63,020 nt of DNA from a virus. This document shows, piece by piece, positions 58,954 through 63,020 of this stretch. The translations under genes and the position numbers were made by a program. Where the stretch lies: positions 1 to 63,020 of the IMG/VR virus record IMGVR_UViG_3300010885_032116. One strand, 5' to 3'. The notes under the pieces are model-generated. The model had not been told where the DNA came from. It saw only the letters and a program-made list of their open reading frames with translations, and did no database searches. Position 1 is the first letter of the stretch. The number at the start of each line of letters is the position of its first letter.

Positions 58954-59253
58954 TTACTGGCAACATTCACCAGCCTCCTCTTTGTCTGCGTAGTCAGTCT
59001 CGCATTCCCCACACCGCCACATTTCTATAAGGTCGGGTTCTGAAGACTGGCACATGATGCAATCGTCTCCGCATTCCCAACCCAATACCTCGGTTGGTTC
59101 TTCGGTAAAGTGGTATTCACCGCATTCAGAGCATTCAATAGAATAACCGTCTGCAATAATCCACATCTTTTTTTGTATCCAGTCGTCATCGGAGAACGAT
59201 CCTTCACATTCCGGACACTTATATCCGTAATTTCCGGTTCGCTTAGCCTTCAT
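58954..59253 (-). CDS. zinc-ribbon-rich protein
   Basis: A 99-residue acidic protein with at least four Cys pairs: CPEC, CSEC, CIMC and CGEC, plus a terminal CC. It probably binds two or more zinc ions, as rubredoxin- or ribbon-like folds do. Last gene of the leftward operon, overlapping the preceding gene by 11 nt. Function unknown. Confidence 0.65.
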   Translation of the reverse strand: MKAKRTGNYGYKCPECEGSFSDDDWIQKKMWIIADGYSIECSECGEYHFTEEPTEVLGWECGDDCIMCQSSEPDLIEMWRCGECETDYADKEEAGECCQ

Positions 59254-59608
59254 CTAAACCCTCCATGACTGCCTCTTTTGCTTTCCAACCAAGTTGAAAC
59301 ATATACGCAGCAATTGATTTCATAGCGGTTGCGTACATGGCGTTGCAAAAGAGTATGGCTTCTGCGTTCTCGGCAGTAATCTGCGGAGTAAAACCACCTT
59401 CGTCTGACTCGTACAGCAAGCCACTTACGATCTGCTTGTACGCTTTATCTATGTAGATGCTCAGCTCATCAAGGTCAATGCCAAGCATATTTTCTTTCAT
59501 CACGCTGGCTATTGATTCGTTAAGCTCCGACTCGTTCTGCGCAGAAACAGTCTTTTCTAGCAAATCTGCGTAGAACTTGACCATTGCAGTTTCAAGCAGT
59601 GTTTCCAT
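59243..59608 (-). CDS. unknown helical acidic protein
   Basis: A 121-residue protein with GGGGGA before ATG 59608. Long amphipathic helices (YADLLEKTVSAQNESELN, YATAMKSIAAYMFQLGWKAK) and no cysteine pairs. Overlaps on both sides. No family recognised. Confidence 0.55.
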   Translation of the reverse strand: METLLETAMVKFYADLLEKTVSAQNESELNESIASVMKENMLGIDLDELSIYIDKAYKQIVSGLLYESDEGGFTPQITAENAEAILFCNAMYATAMKSIAAYMFQLGWKAKEAVMEGLDEG

Positions 59609-59855
59609 TAATCCCCCAGAGTGATGTCGCCCATTCCGTCATGCTTAAAGACAGCACTTTCGCTGAGGACGATTGCCAGAACATCTCTATGATCAGAGCA
59701 ACAATCCAAATGCAGATTGCCGCTAGCTTTGCCAGCAGCCGGTCAACTGCTCCTTCGCTGGTGAAATAGTCCCTAACTTCTTTTTCTATTTCGCGGAACA
59801 GACTGTTGGCGGTAGACATCAGCTGTTCCAGTAGCATTCCGGTGTCATCCGTCAT
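59592..59855 (-). CDS. small protein with one membrane helix
   Basis: An 87-residue protein. A helical N-terminus (MLLEQLMSTANSLFREIEK) is followed by a hydrophobic segment (LAAICIWIVALIIEMFW, about 45-61) and a short tail. The start overlaps the previous stop (ATGA). Membrane location inferred. Confidence 0.55.
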   Translation of the reverse strand: MTDDTGMLLEQLMSTANSLFREIEKEVRDYFTSEGAVDRLLAKLAAICIWIVALIIEMFWQSSSAKVLSLSMTEWATSLWGINGNTA

Positions 59856-60211
59856 GGGCGCTCCACAATTAAGTGGATGCTCAACCTACCGTCAACCAGA
59901 CCCTTGACTACCCCAGATACGCTGTCGGAGTCAAGAACTACCGTTAAAGCGTCATACTCATCTGGTTTTTGATCGGAAGCGTATATGATCCCAGCCATAA
60001 AAGCTCGGCTAGTGAGATCCCGCCACGCAGCATCCCAGAATTCAGCTTCATCTTCCTCTGGGATATCGCTTGATTGATGGACAATCTCCATGACCTCTTC
60101 AGCCAGAATCTCGCCCAGCAGATCCGATTCGTTGTTTTGTTCCCGGGCTCTATCAAAGCAAGACCGGTACTGATCGTACAATTCGTACATTTGCTTGTCT
60201 TGATCGCTCAT
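59852..60211 (-). CDS. unknown acidic protein
   Basis: A 119-residue acidic protein (EDEAEFWDAAWRDLTSR, LVDGRLSIHLIVERP). Four-nt overlaps with both neighbours indicate coupled translation. No motif recognised. Confidence 0.55.
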   Translation of the reverse strand: MSDQDKQMYELYDQYRSCFDRAREQNNESDLLGEILAEEVMEIVHQSSDIPEEDEAEFWDAAWRDLTSRAFMAGIIYASDQKPDEYDALTVVLDSDSVSGVVKGLVDGRLSIHLIVERP

Positions 60212-60408
60212 TTGATCTCCTTAAGCACGAGCTTCTTTCCGTAACCCTCGCCAAGGCGCCCAGCGCCGTGAATTGGGTAACAGACCTGACAGAGGTATCC
60301 CCAAGGTCCGTAGAAGGTCTTGGTGTCGTAGGAGGCCGGTAGCCGCTCACAAATATCGCATAGCGGCAACGAATTGACCTCACAGTATTCGTCCTTTTCG
60401 TATTGCAC
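60208..60408 (-). CDS. small CxxC...CxxC protein
   Basis: A 66-residue protein. GTG 60408 is chosen because GGAAGGAGA lies 6 nt upstream; longer frames would run into the ATPase gene. CDIC and CQVC, about 25 residues apart, form a likely zinc finger, with a basic end (GYGKKLVLKEIK). It follows the ATPase after a 64-nt gap and overlaps the next gene by 4 nt. Confidence 0.6.
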   Translation of the reverse strand: MQYEKDEYCEVNSLPLCDICERLPASYDTKTFYGPWGYLCQVCYPIHGAGRLGEGYGKKLVLKEIK

Positions 60409-60472
60409 AAAGTCTCCTTCCAAACATTTGGAGGGCCGACGGACGAGTGCCGACCATCCCCGCATGTCTTGT

Positions 60473-61891
60473 CTAGGAGTTGTACTTCTGGATGGACAAA
60501 TCGCCTTCGTCATTCTGCTTGACGAGCATGCCTTCAACGGCCTGTGAAACAACCGTCTTGAACATGTTGCCAAAGACGTCTTCCTCCCTGCGGGACTTGG
60601 CGAGTTGGTAGCCCTCCCAGTCTGGGCGCTGGGCGTCTACTGCGTCAATCATGTCAGCAGTAGTGATCAGAGGAATCTCGTGAGACAGGGCCAATGAGGT
60701 GGCAAAGTCAATGACCTTGGCGACATAGGAGTTGCCCCAGCCGTCAAGAAGTCCAGCGACGTAACCGTAGTCAAGGTCCTCGTGAGCCTGTCCCTTAAGC
60801 TTGAGGTTAAGAAAGCGAACGATGCCTTCAAAGTCAAGAGGACCAAACTCAATCTCCTTAAACATCCGGCGACGGGCGGCCTTCTCCAGGTCCTCAATAA
60901 AGTTGGTCGTGGTGACCAACATGATTTCCTGACCCTTGGACGTAGTTCCGTCCAGTTCCTCAAGAAGCTCATTGCGCTCCTCATCGGTTGCTGAACGGAT
61001 CAAGCGCTCAAAGTCCTCTGCAGCAATTACCGCTGGAGCGAACAGCCGAGCAGTCTGCAGCGCTTCACGAAGAGTAGTGGTGGCCATGACATAGGTCCAG
61101 CCATTCTCCATGCAGTGCTGAGCAACGATGTTGATCGTCTCAGACTTTCCGTTGCCTGGTTCTCCGTAGAACAACACCGAGCGGTGCAACTTGACTCCGC
61201 GCTCGCGTGCCCGGTCGGTGTGCCTAATCACGTTGATTAGTGCTCCACGCAACGAGGCATCGACGGGCTTGGACCACACGATTTCGTCCCGCTTAGTAAC
61301 GTACGGGTTGAGGAACGTGGGCATGTCCGCCGAAGTAATGGCCTTGTTCTTGTAGATTGAGTTGACCTTCAGGTCTTCCTCAATTGCTCGAAACCAGCCC
61401 TCAACAACCGGGTGGTACATCCGAGGAGAAGAAACGCTCAGCTGTCCAACTGTGCCGTATTTACGGTCGTAGGTGGAATCCAGAGTGATGAGCGCCTTGA
61501 TCTCGGGCATTTCAAACGTGCCCCACGGCACCTTTTCTGACTCGGTGTGCGAGATCGGAACCTCAATCTGCACAGTCTGTCCTTCTACTGCGAAGGGAGC
61601 GTGTCCGTAGTACGCCTTCATGACCCGCTGAACACTCAGGGCAATGTCCCACGGGCGGTAGTTGAAGGTCTTGGCGTAAGGCTCACGCTGCTTTTCCTCC
61701 GCTGCGGCTTTGGTCAGCAACTCAGCTGCCTTAGCCTTAGAGCTGGTTTCCGGGATCGCGATGTATGTTTCCGCGTGCGTCTTGATCCCGCGATCTGCAG
61801 TAAGTACCGTAGCGGTGGCGTCGGCTAACTGAGCAAACGCTGCGTTTACTGCATCAACTGACTTTGAATTATCGGATAATGTGTATGACAT
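60473..61891 (-). CDS. AAA+ ATPase
   Basis: A 472-residue protein. Walker A GEPGNGKS (243-250), a Walker-B-like AVIAAEDFE (287-295), sensor-1 TTTN (about 326-329) and the arginine cluster ARRRMF are present. The N-terminal 200 residues are a separate domain without a recognised family. AAA+ proteins of this type use ATP to remodel other proteins or DNA; the partner could be the zinc-ribbon proteins co-transcribed with it. ATG 61891 has GAAAGG upstream. Confidence 0.8.
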   Translation of the reverse strand: MSYTLSDNSKSVDAVNAAFAQLADATATVLTADRGIKTHAETYIAIPETSSKAKAAELLTKAAAEEKQREPYAKTFNYRPWDIALSVQRVMKAYYGHAPFAVEGQTVQIEVPISHTESEKVPWGTFEMPEIKALITLDSTYDRKYGTVGQLSVSSPRMYHPVVEGWFRAIEEDLKVNSIYKNKAITSADMPTFLNPYVTKRDEIVWSKPVDASLRGALINVIRHTDRARERGVKLHRSVLFYGEPGNGKSETINIVAQHCMENGWTYVMATTTLREALQTARLFAPAVIAAEDFERLIRSATDEERNELLEELDGTTSKGQEIMLVTTTNFIEDLEKAARRRMFKEIEFGPLDFEGIVRFLNLKLKGQAHEDLDYGYVAGLLDGWGNSYVAKVIDFATSLALSHEIPLITTADMIDAVDAQRPDWEGYQLAKSRREEDVFGNMFKTVVSQAVEGMLVKQNDEGDLSIQKYNS

Positions 61892-61901
61892 TTTTTACCT
61901 T

Positions 61902-62132
61902 TCAGCTCTTTCGATCATCGGATAGGTTAACGCAGTGCTCACAGGAGTAATTCGCTGAGGACTCATGCAGGTGAGCTTGGCAAAACACTGATCTTTCAGC
62001 AACGGTGTAGCCGAGAGTTTCGGACGCGACACCCTCAACAAACTGGTAAAGCGACTTCTCAAACTGCATAAGGTCTTCGTTATTCGGGTATTCGGAGATA
62101 TTTAAATCCACCGCAATACGAATAAGAGCCAT
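61902..62132 (-). CDS. small Cys/His protein
   Basis: A 76-residue protein starting MALIRIAVDLNISEYP, with AGGGAGGG before ATG 62132. The C-terminal part has CQAHLH and CEHC, a possible metal site. It lies just before the ATPase gene. Function unknown. Confidence 0.6.
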   Translation of the reverse strand: MALIRIAVDLNISEYPNNEDLMQFEKSLYQFVEGVASETLGYTVAERSVFCQAHLHESSANYSCEHCVNLSDDRKS

Positions 62133-62159
62133 TCGTGTTTTTCCCTCCTAAAAGAAAAA

Positions 62160-62183
62160 GCCCCTGGACGTATTTCCAGGGGC
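62160..62183 (-). terminator. intrinsic terminator between leftward genes
   Basis: GCCCCTGG (62160-62167) pairs perfectly with CCAGGGGC (62176-62183), with an 8-nt loop. Read leftward, CTTTTTCTTTT follows. It sits between the membrane protein gene and the AGGGAGGG ribosome site of the next gene, the same arrangement as at 77-121. Confidence 0.8.
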
Positions 62184-62197
62184 CATACTTGGTGAAG

Positions 62198-62797
62198 CTA
62201 GACTATTCTGAGATTTGGAGACTTACCGCGGGATGGCTGACGCCTTCCTTTTTTGCTGGTGGCTGGTCTAATGCTGCGCATCTTTTCGACCTGTTCCATT
62301 TCTTCAGTTGCCTCACCAATGAGCCGCCATGCCGTGGCGTACTCGTTTTTCTTGGCCAACTCCGCTTCGCGACGAATAACGTCTCCTGGAGTCATGCAAG
62401 TGAAATAGCTCCGGCGCCAAGACTGCGCCCACATGGCAAAATTGGTTTTTACACCTTCTTTGCCGCCTGGTCGCGTGAGGTCGTAAGGGGAACGTAAAGC
62501 AAGACCGATCCCGTTAATGAGCTTGTACACCACCATGACAGTGGCGGCTAGCACAAACAACACAGCAAGAACGATTGCGACCAGAACTGCCGCAACAACG
62601 AACAAGGAGACCTCAATCACCTTGATCGTAAACCGTACAGCGACCTCAATCGCGCGCACGGGGTAGTGAACTGCACCGGTAATTAACTTAGCAAAAAGCC
62701 TTGCAACCTTCTTAAACGCTTGCCCGACCGCCTTGACGGCTTTGCGGGCTGCGCTGGCGACTGAATTAAGCCAGCCAACCTTGTCCGGTTTGGACAT
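62198..62797 (-). CDS. basic membrane protein
   Basis: About 199 residues from ATG 62797, chosen because AGGGG then lies 6 nt upstream (ATG 62803 would abut it). A basic amphipathic N-terminus (ARKAVKAVGQAFKKVARLF) precedes a long hydrophobic stretch (about 62-90, LFVVAAVLVAIVLAVLFVLAA). The soluble C-terminus has RRSYFTCMTPGDVIRREAELA. Possibly a membrane-associated early protein; no family recognised. Confidence 0.6.
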   Translation of the reverse strand: MSKPDKVGWLNSVASAARKAVKAVGQAFKKVARLFAKLITGAVHYPVRAIEVAVRFTIKVIEVSLFVVAAVLVAIVLAVLFVLAATVMVVYKLINGIGLALRSPYDLTRPGGKEGVKTNFAMWAQSWRRSYFTCMTPGDVIRREAELAKKNEYATAWRLIGEATEEMEQVEKMRSIRPATSKKGRRQPSRGKSPNLRIV

Positions 62798-62871
62798 CTG
62801 CATCCCCTATCTATATTGGTTTGAATACCTCCCCGCGCTCTACGCCATGATGCGGCCAGCGAGTAGGTGTG

Positions 62872-63020
62872 TTACTTGTGACTCTTTCTGTTAGGAAAGA
62901 CGATATTTGCTGCCGACAGCACCAGCCCAATAATTAGCGGGATGGCGATAAACGGAAGCAAAAGCCCAAAGAGGATTACTCCAACCACGGGTATGCACAA
63001 CAGTGCAGCCAAGAAAAGCA
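62872..63020 (-). CDS. partial hydrophobic membrane protein, C-terminus
   Basis: A leftward open frame enters at the window edge and stops at TAA 62872-62874. The visible 48 residues are mostly hydrophobic (LFLAALLCIPVVGVILFGLL, then PFIAIPLIIGLVLS) and end FPNRKSHK. At least two membrane segments are likely. The start lies outside the window. Confidence 0.5.
   Translation of the reverse strand, partial: LFLAALLCIPVVGVILFGLLLPFIAIPLIIGLVLSAANIVFPNRKSHK

Overview
This window reads as most of the genome of a tailed double-stranded DNA phage (long-tailed, siphovirus-type gene set) that infects an actinobacterium. The host assignment rests on two WhiB-like Fe-S proteins, DnaA boxes of the high-GC Gram-positive type (TTGTCCACA), DUF2746-like and holin-like lysis genes and several small-protein families typical of actinobacteriophages. 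Base composition looks close to 50% GC by eye. No integrase or lysogeny repressor was recognised, but both window edges cut through leftward genes, so the genome is incomplete here.

Layout. 1-740: a leftward partial gene with its own promoter and leader, a non-coding block with DnaA boxes and an AT-rich stretch (possible origin), then about 365 nt of densely folded, apparently non-coding rightward sequence ending in a strong intrinsic terminator. 741-11.0 kb: rightward replication and recombination block (DnaB-like helicase, primase, HTH protein, gp32-like SSB, PHP-type DNA polymerase III alpha, HNH protein, Cas4-like nuclease, RuvC-like resolvase), interrupted by one leftward structural-looking gene at 9.3-9.65 kb. 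11.0-13.7 kb: two WhiB-like genes interleaved with tiny metal-binding-type proteins sharing an H-x2-C...C-x-C pattern, and a one-helix membrane peptide. 13.06 kb: small terminase. 13.9-16.8 kb: three basic glycine/alanine-rich proteins starting with the tag [I/V]SAFG[I/V]xH. 16.85-19.5 kb: fibre-type proteins. 19.5-31.5 kb: large terminase, portal, a 1175-residue unknown, MuF-like protein, XkdF-type protease and a Dps-like fusion. 31.5-32.6 kb: lysis cassette. 34.1-38.6 kb: scaffold, decoration protein, major capsid and two more SAFG proteins. 38.6-45.1 kb: collagen-like and glycine-rich fibres mixed with a GH130-like propeller, an FkbM methyltransferase and a sulfotransferase. 45.15-58.8 kb: connectors, tail tube, frameshifted tail chaperones, a 1745-residue tape measure and minor tail proteins. 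58.8-63.0 kb: leftward operon with an AAA+ ATPase, zinc-ribbon proteins and membrane proteins, ending in a folded RNA element plus terminator.

How it fits together. The phage carries much of its own replisome and may recruit host DnaA. WhiB-like proteins may redirect host transcription. The XkdF-type protease, scaffold and SAFG-tagged proteins plausibly form a maturation/ejection system: the scaffold and several SAFG proteins share a recurrent short hydrophobic-x-Lys motif. The strongest novelty candidates are the folded RNA at 326-690, the SAFG-tag protein family, the Dps-like fusion that lacks one ferroxidase ligand, the mini zinc-protein cluster and the multi-stem RNA at 58841-58951.
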